This document shows positions 47,500 to 60,022 of a stretch of 64,000 nt of DNA, one piece after another. How positions within the stretch are numbered: the first letter of the stretch is position 1; each line of letters begins with the position of its first letter. The stretch is from assembly GCF_038396675.1 (NCBI RefSeq), contig NC_088922.1:12893001-12957000 (forward strand), written 5' to 3'. A program made the translations under genes and the position numbers. The notes beneath the pieces are model-generated. The model ran no database searches. It was not told where the DNA came from and saw only the letters and a program-made list of their open reading frames with translations. The DNA comes from Hydra vulgaris. Lineage: Eukaryota; Cnidaria; Hydrozoa; Anthoathecata; Hydridae.

Positions 47500-48436
47500 C
47501 AAGGAGGTATAATAGCTTAGCTGGAGTGAGAACAAAGCCGAAAATGAATTAAAATCGCATTACAGTCTTTGTAGTATAATTATTTCAGAAGCAAGTCAAA
47601 ATGGCGCTTTTGCAAAAAAATGGAAAATTTTAAAACGTATCAATAAGCTTTGAGAGTTGTAATCAAAATGGATTAGTAAAAGAAAAGTTTTGTTGGATAT
47701 GTTTTTAACAACTATGCGGTCAATCAAGAAGTTAATTAAAACAAAAATCACGATTAAGGCGAAGTAATTGTTTCTTGCTTACCTCAATTATAGGTATCAA
47801 AGTTTTAGACTCTCTACCTAAATCTCTACTAACTATTTTAACCTTATTGTTTGCTTGCTTGTTTAGCTATAGGTTAGTTACGTTCTTTAAAACTGTTATT
47901 TCGGCCAGGAACTTATTAAATCCCTCCAGGATTTTATTTTGTATTGGAGTAGTTTTGTCGCATTTTATTTTGTGTTGGAGTATTTTTGTCGGATTTAAAA
48001 GCAAATATAGTTTTGTCGCATTTTATTTTGTGTTGGAGTATTTTTGTCGGATTTAAAAGCAAATATAGAAATATAAAACTTTTTTTTGTAAATCCGGCAA
48101 AAATACTACCAAATTCTTATTTAGATATTTATTAGTTAAATTCTAATCTAGAAATTTATTATTAGTCGATCAATAGCACAACAAAAAAATAACAATATAC
48201 CAACTTTAAACATTGCTTACGAATTTTTTAAACTTCGATTTTTTATTTGCAATCGTTTATAACGTTTTGAAACAATATCATTGGATAATTTTTGTTAAAC
48301 GTGGAATGTGATTGGTTAACTTTTAATTATGATAATTACGCAGTGTTGAATAGAAAATTATTTTACTACTTTAGACTGTTTCTTGAAAAATGACGTATTT
48401 TACTTTGTTCTCACTCCAGTCTACGATAACTCCTTG
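47500..48436. mobile_element. ~0.94-kb non-autonomous DNA element (MITE)
   Basis: The left end CAAGGAGGTATAATAGC, then TGGAGTGAGAACAAAG, and the right end, reverse-complemented, CAAGGAGTTATCGTAGAC, then TGGAGTGAGAACAAAG, are inverted repeats of about 37 bp. The interior has no transposase and holds a 58-bp tandem duplication at 47952-48067. The flanking duplication is not clear. Confidence 0.75.
47952..48067. repeat. 58-bp tandem duplication
   Basis: Two adjacent, essentially identical 58-bp units beginning GTTTTGTCGCATTTTATTTT, starting at 47952 and 48010. A partial third copy precedes them at about 47940. The open frame 47775-48056 owes its length to this repeat. Confidence 0.9.
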
Positions 48437-49242
<806 letters not shown>

Positions 49243-49553
49243 ATATATAAATAAAAACAAAGTATTGCAAAGTGGTTTTACAAAAATAATAAACACTGTA
49301 AAATAAAAGCATAATCATACATTTTTTAAATAAATTCATTACATTATAATGGTATTAAAATGTCAGATACAAATATATTTTTACAAGTATCGTTATTTTT
49401 ATTTATTTTTTTTTCCAACAATATTTACACATTTATTACTATTGCAATGTTGAAATTATATTTATATATAATAAAAAATAAGAAGTTATTTAAGAAGCTT
49501 GCAGAAAATAAATTTATTAAAAATCAATAACTAAATTTTTATACTTTAAAGTA

Positions 49554-52479
49554 GGGGAGATGGGGGCGCATTGATCGCCGGGGCAGTATGATCTTTTGGC
49601 TTTTACTCGTTCATTTTTGCCTTACTAGAAGTGAGGCTGCAATTTAATTAACCATTATGCTTCCCTAATTGATTATTCGTAATATTTTTTCATAAGGTTA
49701 TCAGCGTCAAAAAAAAATAAAGAAAATATTGTTTTTCGTCATAAAAAGTGATTTTTTTAAATCGTACTATAATTCAAATATATTTTTATTTAGATGTCTG
49801 TATGGGTTAACAACAATTTTATTTTAAATTTGTAAGTGTTAGGTGTATAATATAATATATAATTTTTATTTGGCTGCAATTTATACAGTAGATATTGCTA
49901 TCAATATGTTACCTATACCTATTGGGGTACATTGATCTTTGACTATGCGGGGCCCATTGATCGGAGGATCAAAGTGCCCCATAGAAGACGAAGTGCCCCA
50001 TGTTTTTGTTTATAAGCAATACAGTTAAACGAATGGAATTGTATTTATAATTTAGAAAAAAAACTATATATGAACAAACAATAGCTTTTAGCATTTCATT
50101 TTTTAAATCTACTTATGTTATAAGCTAGTAATAATAATACTATTATTTTATAATATCAAAAGAATAATATTTAACATAATAGTTAAAAAATATTTAACAT
50201 AATATTATTATGTTAAGTATTAGCATTTATTAAAAACATATGTTTTTATTGATATATTTTTTTACAGATCTTAAAATGGTTAGAAATAGAATTAAAAAAA
50301 CAAATAAAGTTGCTATACCAAGTGAAACAATGAAAGTAGCTGTTAATAAAGTTTTAGAAGGAACACAACTGAATGTTGTAGCACGTCAGTTTAACATAGA
50401 TAGAATGACTTTAAAAAGATATTGTCGTAAAAAGAGGCTTAATCCAAATGAAGCTTTCAAGCCTAACTACAACAATAGACAAGTTTTTACAGCAGAAGAT
50501 GAAAAAAGTTTATCAAGTTATTTACTAATTGCATCAAAAATGAACTATCGCCTTTCAACTAGGTCAACGCGATTATTGGCATACGAATTTGCTTTAAAAA
50601 ACAATAAGATATGCCCATCATCATGGATCAAAAATAAAATTGCAGGCATTGATTGGTTGCAAGGTTTTATGAAAAGACAACCAGAGTTGTCTCTACGAAC
50701 ACCTGAAGCAACGAGCTTCGCTCGATCAACAGCTTTTAACAAACACACTGCAAGAGAGTTTTTTCAAAATCTTAAAACGGTAAGAAATCGAGATAAATAT
50801 AATCCTAACTGTATATATAATGTTGATGAAACTGGTTTAACAACCGTTCAAAAGCCGGTAAAGGTTTTAGCTGGTAGAGGAAGCAAACAAGTTGGAAGAA
50901 TCACATCTGCAGAACGAGGAACATTGGTAACTGCATGTTGTGCCTCTAATGCTATTGGAAATTCCATTCCTCCATTATTTATTTTTCCTAGGATAAAGTT
51001 TCATGATTACATGATTAAGGAAGGACCTCCTGGATGTGTGGGATTTGCAAATCCTTCTGGTTGGATGAACTCAGAAATTTTCATAGAATGGATTAAACAT
51101 TTTGTTAAATATTCAAACTGTTCTCAGGAATCTCCAGTTTTGTTACTTCTCGACAGTCATGAAAGTCATATTTCTGTTAAAGGCTTGGAGCTTGCAATTC
51201 AACACGGAATTACAATGATAAGTTTTCCTCCCCATTGCAGCCATAAATTGCAGCCATTAGATAGAACTGTTTTTGGACCATTGAAAAGGTTTTACAATTC
51301 TGCATGTGATAATTGGATGGTTTCAAACCCAAGACCAATGACCATTTATGATATTGTTTCAATAGTTCGAGAACCGTATACAAAAGCTTTCTCACCATCT
51401 AATATACAGACAGGATTTAGAGTAGCTGGCATTGAGCCATTCAATTCTGAAATTTTCAAAGATGACGAATATTTACCATCATCAGTTACAGATAGAGCTG
51501 CTCCAGATACAGTTACTATCACTCCTGTCAACAACATGGAATCTGAAATGATACCAGCACATGTTAATCACATAGAGTCTGAAATAACTATAGTAAATAT
51601 TGAAACAAGTATTTTAAACAAAGTGTCAACAAGTGTTGCTTCTATAATCTCACCTGAGGTTTTAAAACCTTACCCAAAAGCATCTGCCAGAAAAAAAAAT
51701 GTTAAAAGTAGGCAGTTAAAAACAAGGATCTTGACTGATACTCCTGTCAGAAATGAAATTCGTTTGTCAAAAGAAAAGAAAATTTTGAAGCAAACCAAAA
51801 ATCAACAAAAAGTCTCCACAAAAGATAAGAAAGAAACTAAGAATTACTTGCTTAGGAATAAAAAACAATGTAAACCAAAAGCTGCTTCACAACTTGACTT
51901 TCACAAATGATGAAATATTCTTAATCAAAATATTGTACTTTTAACAAGTTTTGTAAACTTAAAAGTTGTATTCTTATTTCAGTCTTTATATTTCAGTTCT
52001 TATAAATTTCAAGTTGTTGTAAAGTTTTAAACGTATATAAAGCGGGTAGCTTATAGCTGCTGTGATTTATACATTTTTTAATTAAAAATTAGACTAGTGG
52101 GTTTAACTGCTATATTTAAAAAATAATTAAAAAATTTAGATGTATTATATGTTATACAGTATTACCCTTTGACTAAATTATTTACAAGATTTAGTTATAG
52201 AAGTGTTAAACGTTTAGATAATATTACGCATATAAGATCAATGTGCCCCAAGTCGGAGATCATAGTACCCCATAGTTTGGGGTACATTGATCTTTAGAGA
52301 GGGTTGTTTAAAAGTTAAAATTATTCATGTTTATCATTTTTTTAAATCAAAATATTTATATATTCCAAAAGCCAGATAGTTCTACATGTGTTTCGTAGTT
52401 AATAAGTTTTTACATCTCTTTCAGGTTCTGCGCAATTTTCAAAACACTGCTACGGCGATCAATGCGCCCCCATCTCCCC
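49554..52479 (+). mobile_element. pogo/Tigger-type transposon, apparently intact
   Basis: Terminal inverted repeats GGGGAGATGGGGGCGCATTG, then ATCGCCG, match exactly for about 27 bp at both ends. They are flanked by TA (49552-49553; 52480-52481). Subterminal copies of a GGGGYACATTGATC-like motif occur on both sides (49570-49590, 49924-50000, 52238-52300), probably transposase binding sites. The single gene (50276-51910) is uninterrupted. The right flank (CTCTTTTTCATAGTTTTTTT) resembles the LINE 3' tail near 59860-59880, so it inserted into an older LINE fragment. Confidence 0.92.
50276..51910 (+). CDS. pogo/Tigger family transposase (DDE_1)
   Basis: A 544-residue open protein. The ATG at 50276 (TTAAAATGG) is chosen over the one 36 bp upstream because the pogo N-terminus begins there (MVRNRIKKTNKVAIPSETMK); a TTTTTTTACAG just before suggests a possible 3' splice site. 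Residues about 15-52 are a psq-type helix-turn-helix (NVVARQFNIDRMTLKRYC) and 65-145 a CENP-B-like domain. The catalytic core has Asp184 (YNVDETGLTT), Asp293 (LLLLDSHESH) and Asp329 (HKLQPLDRTVFGPLK), all present. The tail after 440 is Lys-rich. It should recognise the subterminal repeats and cut and paste into TA sites in the nucleus. There is no stop or frameshift, so it is potentially active. Confidence 0.93.
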   Translation: MVRNRIKKTNKVAIPSETMKVAVNKVLEGTQLNVVARQFNIDRMTLKRYCRKKRLNPNEAFKPNYNNRQVFTAEDEKSLSSYLLIASKMNYRLSTRSTRLLAYEFALKNNKICPSSWIKNKIAGIDWLQGFMKRQPELSLRTPEATSFARSTAFNKHTAREFFQNLKTVRNRDKYNPNCIYNVDETGLTTVQKPVKVLAGRGSKQVGRITSAERGTLVTACCASNAIGNSIPPLFIFPRIKFHDYMIKEGPPGCVGFANPSGWMNSEIFIEWIKHFVKYSNCSQESPVLLLLDSHESHISVKGLELAIQHGITMISFPPHCSHKLQPLDRTVFGPLKRFYNSACDNWMVSNPRPMTIYDIVSIVREPYTKAFSPSNIQTGFRVAGIEPFNSEIFKDDEYLPSSVTDRAAPDTVTITPVNNMESEMIPAHVNHIESEITIVNIETSILNKVSTSVASIISPEVLKPYPKASARKKNVKSRQLKTRILTDTPVRNEIRLSKEKKILKQTKNQQKVSTKDKKETKNYLLRNKKQCKPKAASQLDFHK

Positions 52480-52481
52480 TA

Positions 52482-52914
52482 CTCTTTTTCATAGTTTTTT
52501 TTAAGCAATTTAAGTTTTTTAAATCAATAGAATCAAACCGCACACTTATCAATAAAAAATTTTATTTTTATTTTTTATATTATATTTTCTAAATAAGTTT
52601 TTTATTTTTCATTTTTTTTTTTTATTTTTTTTTTTTTTATACGATAGGTAATAAAAATCTATATAGGATAATATAAATATATGTTAAAAAAGTAATAACA
52701 AAATTATCGAAAATAAAGAAAAAAAATTCTGTAAAGAAAATTTCTGTAAAGAAAAAAAATTGTGCTATTTTTGCGCAACATTGTGATAAAACCGAACACT
52801 TGAGAAAACGTTGAATCTTATAAATTTAATTTTTTTTTATTTTTTTTTTTAACACAACTTATATTTTAGAAACTATATTAAAGTTTTTACATTTTTTGCA
52901 ACAAAAAAATTTAG
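52482..52914. other. T-rich non-coding stretch
   Basis: Long T/A homopolymer tracts (for example T18 near 52610). The first 80 bp resemble the LINE 3' tail at 59860-59920. No gene was seen. Confidence 0.5.
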
Positions 52915-54402
52915 TTCCAACTACATATTTCTTTGGTAACATGTTTCTTTACACAACCGTTCCCGACACATCGAATTCTCGAATTGTCACATTTCTGTGT
53001 GTAACTGTACCCTACACTTTTTACATTTTGCAACTTTTAATCGTTTAGCGGCTGGTACTTCTTCTTCATTATTGTTTTGCAGAGATCACATTTTCTTTGT
53101 AATGCATTTTCCGCCGAGTTTTGACATGCTTGAACTGTATCTCAATACTGTTATTGCAACGCTCAACACATACTTGGCACCTATCAAAACTCTAAGCTGG
53201 TGTAGTTGAGAAAGATGGTAATCGATGTGTAGTTGCAGTAGGTACTGCGGTGGCTGATGAAGATGATGAAGCTGTGTCTTAGCAAGATGGTGTAGGTGCT
53301 GCAGAGGCTGCTAAAGTTGATGAAGGTGGATTAAACGTTTGTGTGATTGCTAATGATTTACGTTGTTCTTATTAAGTGGAAATAAGTGAGTGTACTGGAA
53401 CCAGCGATTGCATGCAAGCGTGTAAAACATTTACCACTCTCGTACAGCAGTTTGAGCAACGGTGGAAAATTTTTTTATCTAAATTCTTACATTGAGTCTT
53501 TGTAACACTTTGTAAGAATTTCTTTCCATGCTTGTTTGACGTGACAATAGACACCTCTATCCAATGGATGTAGAATATATGAAGAATGCTCTGGTAGACA
53601 AATCAAAATTAAATTGTGTTTTTTGCACAGCAATATCGCTTCCAAAGTTATGTGAATTGTATGCCCATCTAATACTAAAATATGAATACCACCAATTTGC
53701 TCAGTTTCGGCTATAAATACTTCTTTCAGCCATTTAATAAACGTATCGTGCTTCAACCAACCTGATTTTGAAATTGAATATTTGGTGCCAACTAGACCAC
53801 CTCTTGCCCAGTCAGGACGAAAGTTTCTATAAGCTTTGTATATCACAAATGATGGCGCAAAATGTCCGTCAGCGTTGCGGCAATTGTTTACAGTATAATG
53901 AATTTTTTCATTGTTGCCAGTAAGTTTAAACGCACGTCCTGTCCCTTTTTGACACTACGGTTACCTTGCCTTGATCACCCGAAAAAAAATTTTCATCACA
54001 ATTTCAAAAATGCGACCCAGAAGTTATAACAGTCTGTTGATATCGCTTGGCGACGCATTTGAAATAACGATCAATTGTTTCTGGCGTAAAAAAAGCGGCT
54101 CTTTTAGATGCTAAGTTATCGGCTTTTTTTGTTGAAATTTCTTTCGACCATCTCTTCATAAAGGCATAAAACCAGTCTTTACCGGGCTTGCCATTTTTGA
54201 ATAAGTGCAATTGATCTTCCCGTTTAAGGTAGCCACATGCAAATTCTAGGATTTCATTTCGGGTTAAACCATAAACCCAGTCACCAATTAATTGGAACGC
54301 ATGCACCATCAATCTTTTTGTTTCATTTGAGAATACTGTTGTTGTACCTGAGTCATGTTTGTTGTTGTTATTTTTGCGATCTTTAAGCGTTGAGACTGGC
54401 AT
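52915..54402 (-). pseudogene. Second pogo-like (DDE_1) transposase, decayed
   Basis: Starts MPVSTLKDRKNNNN at 54402. A helix-turn-helix/CENP-B-like region contains GDWVYGLTRNEILEFACGYL and NGKPGKDWFYAFMKRW. After a stop near 54004 the first catalytic region is frameshifted and hard to read. The second and third Asp are in VLDGHTIHITLE (about 53660) and SSYILHPLDRGVY (about 53560). The C-terminal tail is a low-complexity His/Gln stretch followed by KRLKVAKCKKCRVQLH (about 53010-53060). There are several frameshifts and stops. It is only distantly related to the intact pogo copy at 50276-51910. No terminal repeats were identified. Confidence 0.75.
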
Positions 54403-55386
<984 letters not shown>

Positions 55387-55606
55387 GGATATGACTGTTT
55401 AATTTTTTTTCAAATAAAATGTTTCCTGTATCATAAATCGATGAACTTTTACCTAAAATCATGAAAAAAGGCCCAAATAGCTTTCTGCAACAAAAAAAGG
55501 TCACCCCAAAATAAAAATTTGATTTACCATTTTTATACATTCATTTTTGACCGATGTTTTAATCTTAAGCTTAATTCTCAGCTTAATTCTATTTATTTCA
55601 TTATTT

Positions 55607-56053
55607 TGTTATGAATTTATAAATATAACGCCACACGTTACCATGGCAACGAAACGGCCGTGTGCCGGCAAATACTTGGAATTGTTATGCGATGACGTCA
55701 TTGTGTTACCACGGTGATATAGACGACTGTAACAGACTGTAGAAGATTATAGAACTTAGTAGAACATTCTGGAAGCTCTAAATAATTATATAAGCGAGCT
55801 GCTGTCAGAGCTCAGTGTTGATAATGTGAATAGTTCTATGAAGTACTCTGCGTGTAACTGAGCTAATAAGGAACTACTGTAGCGAACTAAAGACGCTGTA
55901 AGTGTACGAAGTATAAGTAGTTGTAGCATTATCGTTAGGATACGGACTGGATTATCGAACTATAATTGGATTACTATACAGTTAAAGTATTTTATTAATT
56001 AAACGACTTTATTAAACGGATATTTACGCTCAGCTATCCGTAAAGTCGTAACA
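55607..56053 (+). promoter_or_regulatory. Promoter-like 447-bp segment with heat-shock-like element and TATA box (possible solo LTR)
   Basis: Starts TGTTATGAATTT and ends GTCGTAACA, so it has TG...CA form with short inverted ends. Inside is GAACATTCTGGAAGCTCT (55762-55779), four alternating GAA/TTC pentamers as in heat-shock elements, then TTATATAAG (55786-55794) and an initiator-like TCAGT 25 bp on (55812-55816). The first ATG of the transposon gene is 8 bp after its right edge. It may be the element's own promoter or a captured solo LTR; a clean target duplication is not visible. Confidence 0.5.
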
Positions 56054-56060
56054 ATATTAT

Positions 56061-57862
56061 ATGATGTCTCACAAGAAAAGTCATACCACAGTAACAAAGA
56101 ACAAGAAGACTTGGACTAAAAATTTGGTGAGATTTCAAGAGTCACACAGAAGAAGAGGAAGCGTGGCTGTAGAAGAACATTCACTCGATGAAAAATCCAG
56201 AATACCACTTCAATTGCAGATCGTAGGAAGATACCAGTTTCTCGGAGCATATGTTAAAGGAAGAAAAGAACGAATAGACCAAATTTCTAAGGAAATTACA
56301 AAATTGTGGAAAATAAACTGAATTTTCCACGTGTGTCTGATCAAGTGATAAGAGCAAAGCTTATGAAGGTGCTGAAGGTCTATGATGAATGTGTCAAGCG
56401 TGGAAAATATGATGTTCTCAATGCATTATTTGACATCACGAAAGTGAATGGCCAGTGGTTATCCTCGGAAGATAAACGTCTATACCACCTACAAAAAGAA
56501 AGTAAAGGACAGGTGGGGTACTCAACAGGACAAGTGGCAAGTAAAGAAACCATTCACCCTTCCAAGAGAAGGAAAGTCCAGTCTGGAACAGCAATACCTT
56601 CCACATCACAAGTCCTGTCTACCACAGACAGTGGTACTGAATCTGAAAACTGCAAAAGTAAGAGTGAAGATGATGAAGACGACGACGGTGATAAAGACGA
56701 TGATGAGGACACTCAGAAAAAAACTAGAAAGCACTACAAAAGTAAGTTTGCTGTAAGTATGGTTACATCAAGTGGAGTTTCCACAAAGAAAGCTGCTAAA
56801 ATATGCAATGTATTATCACAACAAGGTATTGATATTCCAACTCCAAGTCAATCAGCAATTTACAAGTCCATATTCAAAGAGGCAGGTAAATTAAAAAAAG
56901 AAATGATACAACAACTTAAAATGGAACAGCGGTCCTTACACTTTGACGGCAAACGAATAGATGATAAGGAATATCAGGTAGTTGTACTTCAGAATGAAAG
57001 AACTGACGTGAAACTTGATGCACTGCGTTTAAAAGATGGCAAAGCTGAAACTGTTGCTGAAAAAATTGCCAAACTTATTGATGAATACAATTTGTGGAAT
57101 TCAATTAAGATGATCATTACTGATACAACAAACGTCAATACTGGGAAGAGAAATGGAGTTGTTGTGAAGTTGCAACGTATGTTTAAATTAAAGGGTGTCA
57201 CAATACCACAATTTATCGGTTGTCAGCATCACGTACTAGACAGGATTCTCCGTCTGGTGATGGACGAAGAACTTGGGGGTGATACCAAATCTCCAAACAT
57301 TGAATACCCATTTGTGTCTGAACTGTTGAATAAGTATGATGAACTGAAGGATAAGTTTGTGAATGGAACTGTAGAAATTCTTGATAAATCAGGGTGGAGA
57401 GACGATATGAAGTTTTTGTACCATTTAACAAGAGTGTTTAGGTTCTATGAAGAACAAAGAAACTTCCCTCTGATTCACTTTCAGAACATTCCTAATATGA
57501 GCAATGCCAGATGGAACTCAAGAGCCGTTCTCGCCATTCTTGCGTTCATTCTTATGCCTGAAGCGAGAAAGAATTTGGAGAAGGTTTGCAGGTTCATTTC
57601 ATATGAGTGGGCAGAACATTGGTTTAGTAGTCAAAAGTACAATGACAATGACTTCAAGAATTTATCTGATGTATAGAAGCCTTACAAAAAGGCATTGCAG
57701 TCATTCAAAAATCACTGGAAGAAAGAGCCATCCGTCATCGACATACCACGAAGTAATCAGATAGCTGAACGTGCGTGCAATCAAGGTGATGCAAGACCTG
57801 TATGCTTCCTGCAGAAAGAAAGACAAACTGCAACTTCGATTCATTCTAAGTAATAAGCGCTA
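56061..57862 (+). pseudogene. Transposase-like gene of an unassigned family; two frameshifts, one stop
   Basis: 56061-56321 (MMSHKKSHTTVTKNKK; LQLQIVGRYQFLGAYVKGRK) is followed, after a frameshift near 56310, by a 456-codon frame (56306-57676). That frame holds an acidic linker (SEDDEDDDGDKDDDED), SLHFDGKRIDDKEYQVVVLQ, MIITDTTNVNTGKRNGVV, FIGCQHHVLDRILRLVMDEE, GWRDDMKFLYHLTRVFRFY and NMSNARWNSRAVLAILAFIL. After a TAG (57674) and a second frameshift near 57770 it continues to VMQDLYASCRKKDKLQLRFI, ending TAG at 57862. The FDGK/ITDT Asp residues and RWN recall an RNase H-like transposase of hAT-like fold, which is inference. I recognise the family from cnidarians and hemipterans but know no established name. 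Very few lesions imply recent activity. Confidence 0.72.
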
Positions 57863-58285
57863 GACTCTTTATGAGACGTGAGCATAATGCGACCCATGTA
57901 CTAAACACAGTAGGCCTATAGACACAGACAGTTATGTATATTGTTGTACTAGACGCTTTGATACTGTTAATTTTGTAATACTTGTATAATTATATATCAA
58001 ATAATGTTTTTTGTTATATCACAGTACATGTTGCATAAATAAATAAAATAACAACAGGAGTATGACTCTTACAACATCTTCAGCCTTTAATATTCATTTA
58101 CTGTACAAAAGTGTACCTATTGAAAATTCGATTTTTTGGTTTTGGGGTGACCTTTTTTCAAAATATGTCAAAATGAAACATCTATTCGTTCTTTTTACAT
58201 AAAAGTTCATTGAATTACGATACAGGCCTAGTAGGTTGCAAAAAAGTCATATCCCTAATATATATATATATATATATATACACGT

Positions 58286-59753
58286 AACCATGAGCGAGAC
58301 TAGGTTTTTTCAAACCGAGACGAGACCAAGACGAGAAGTTAGTACTTCTCGTGAGACCGAGAACGAGATGAGACGAGAAATTTAACAATTTTTGAAAACA
58401 AAGTTATTAAAATCCAAGTAAAAAAAAAATGTAAACATGGTTTTGACAAATAGACACAAATGACATTTGTCAAATGTAAACAACTTTTTCAAATATTAAT
58501 TCAGAATTTTTTTGCCAAACTTTTCCAACAAGACAATGTTTTCTCTGATTAAGATGATTTGTTCTACTTTTTCTGGGTGTAAGTTGTGTCTGGATGATCG
58601 GACGACATTTCCACCTGAGCTAAAAACTCTCTCTGATTTAGTTGAACTTGCTGGAATAGCTAAAATTTGCCTAGCTAATGAAGAGAGTTCTGGCAATGTA
58701 TTTGAATGCAATTTCCACCAATCAAGAATCGGAAAGTCTTTTTTGGCATCAGGGAGATATTCATACTGGGACATTTCGCTTAAAATAGGATTCAGTTCAG
58801 ATGTTGGCTCTTGTATTTCGGGGACAAATCTGCTGAAAGGACTCTGGCAACAGGTTGGCACTCAACATTATCCTTAACCTGTGAGGCTAACCATTCTTTT
58901 GTTGTTTGAAATTTTTTGAAGAGCTTCAAGTGAAGTTCTTTTAAAGCAGGATTTAAGTAGTTTGCTGCAGCACTCAATAAGTTTCCAGTGTGACAAAGAG
59001 AAAATCTTTTCTCAATGCAGCTTTTCAAGTTTTTGCATACAAGACAAGGTAGCTATTTTTTCCATCCGTCTCAATAAATTGATCAATTTTGTCATGGATT
59101 AAATAAAGAGAATCGGCGACAGTGTTAATTGTTGGAATAGACTCAGCCGATCACGTTTCTGTAGCTTCTTTAAGTGGTGCCAAAATTTCTACTGCTCCCT
59201 CGATTGATTTCCACTGTGATGCACTTATGGTCTTTAAAGAAAAAATATCTTCATTTGCATATAAGCTGATATTTGCACTCTTTAGATGAAGGACAGAAGC
59301 CATGCAATCCAGTTCACTATTCCATCTTGTGTCAACAGATTGGCGTAACTGTCTAAAATTGATTCCTTGAGCGTCTGATTCTGATTCAAGCAACTCAGCT
59401 GCAACTGTTGACTGGTGAGTTAAAGAAGCCAAATCTTTGCATGTTTGCAACGCATCATCCATTCCAGCAGTCATTCCCAATAAGTCTCGAACTGCACATT
59501 GCAAAATATGATTGTTGCACAAGTCTTGGTCAAGGCGCTTATTAGATTTATTAAAATCACGGAGTCAAAATATTAATTAATTAAAAAAACAAATTATTAA
59601 GCATTTTGTAAATTATAATAATTTTTAATTTGGAAAATAATATAATATTTAAGTCTCGTTCTACTTCTCGCGAGAATTTTCTATTTCTCGTTTCTCACGA
59701 GAAGTCCCATTTCTCACGAGAAACGAGAACGAGACGAGATCTCGCTCATGGTT
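58286..59753 (-). mobile_element. hAT element, internally deleted, with CTCGTCTCG subterminal repeats
   Basis: Ends AACCATGAGCGAGA (58286) and, reverse-complemented, AACCATGAGCGAGA (59753) are inverted repeats. Next to each lie dense CTCG/CGAG words (ACGAGACGAGATCTCG and similar; 58315-58380, 59655-59745). The interior codes only the C-terminal half of a hAT transposase (58496-59522, -). No convincing 8-bp duplication is visible because both flanks are TA repeats. Confidence 0.82.
58496..59522 (-). pseudogene. hAT transposase C-terminal half
   Basis: 59522-59151 has CNNHILQCAVRDLLGM and SVDTRWNSELDCMASVL (the hAT RW motif). After frameshifts, 59028-58792 has LLSAAANYLNPALKELHLKL. 58861-58496 has DILDWW-like FPILDWWKLHSNTLPELSSL, ARQILAIPASSTKSERVFSS and GGNVVRSSRHNL, the classic hAT C-terminal dimerisation domain. 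The BED finger and the first catalytic Asp are absent, so it is an internally deleted, non-autonomous copy. Confidence 0.9.
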
Positions 59754-60022
59754 ATATATATGTATAGAAAAATAAAAAAATTTACAAAATTTTTACGTTA
59801 AATTGTTACATTATAATTGTATTAAAATGTAAGATAACAATTATACAAAGATATATCGTTACTCTTTTTATAGTTTTTTTAAAGCCATTTAAGTTTTCAA
59901 AGTCAATAATACTTTGATTAAGTAATAAAAACTTACTCCAGATATGAGGTGCACGATAAGTAATTTTAAATTGTTCAAGCTTAGTTTTGCATGAAGGCTC
60001 TAAAAAGGTACTATTTGTGCAG

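Noticed and set aside
55602..56058. 5-bp duplication proving a solo LTR
   Set aside because: Flanks TATTT and ATATT share only TATT when shifted by one base; not enough to distinguish from a native promoter.
58278..59761. 8-bp target duplication for the hAT element
   Set aside because: ATACACGT versus ATATATAT differ at three positions and both lie in TA-rich sequence.
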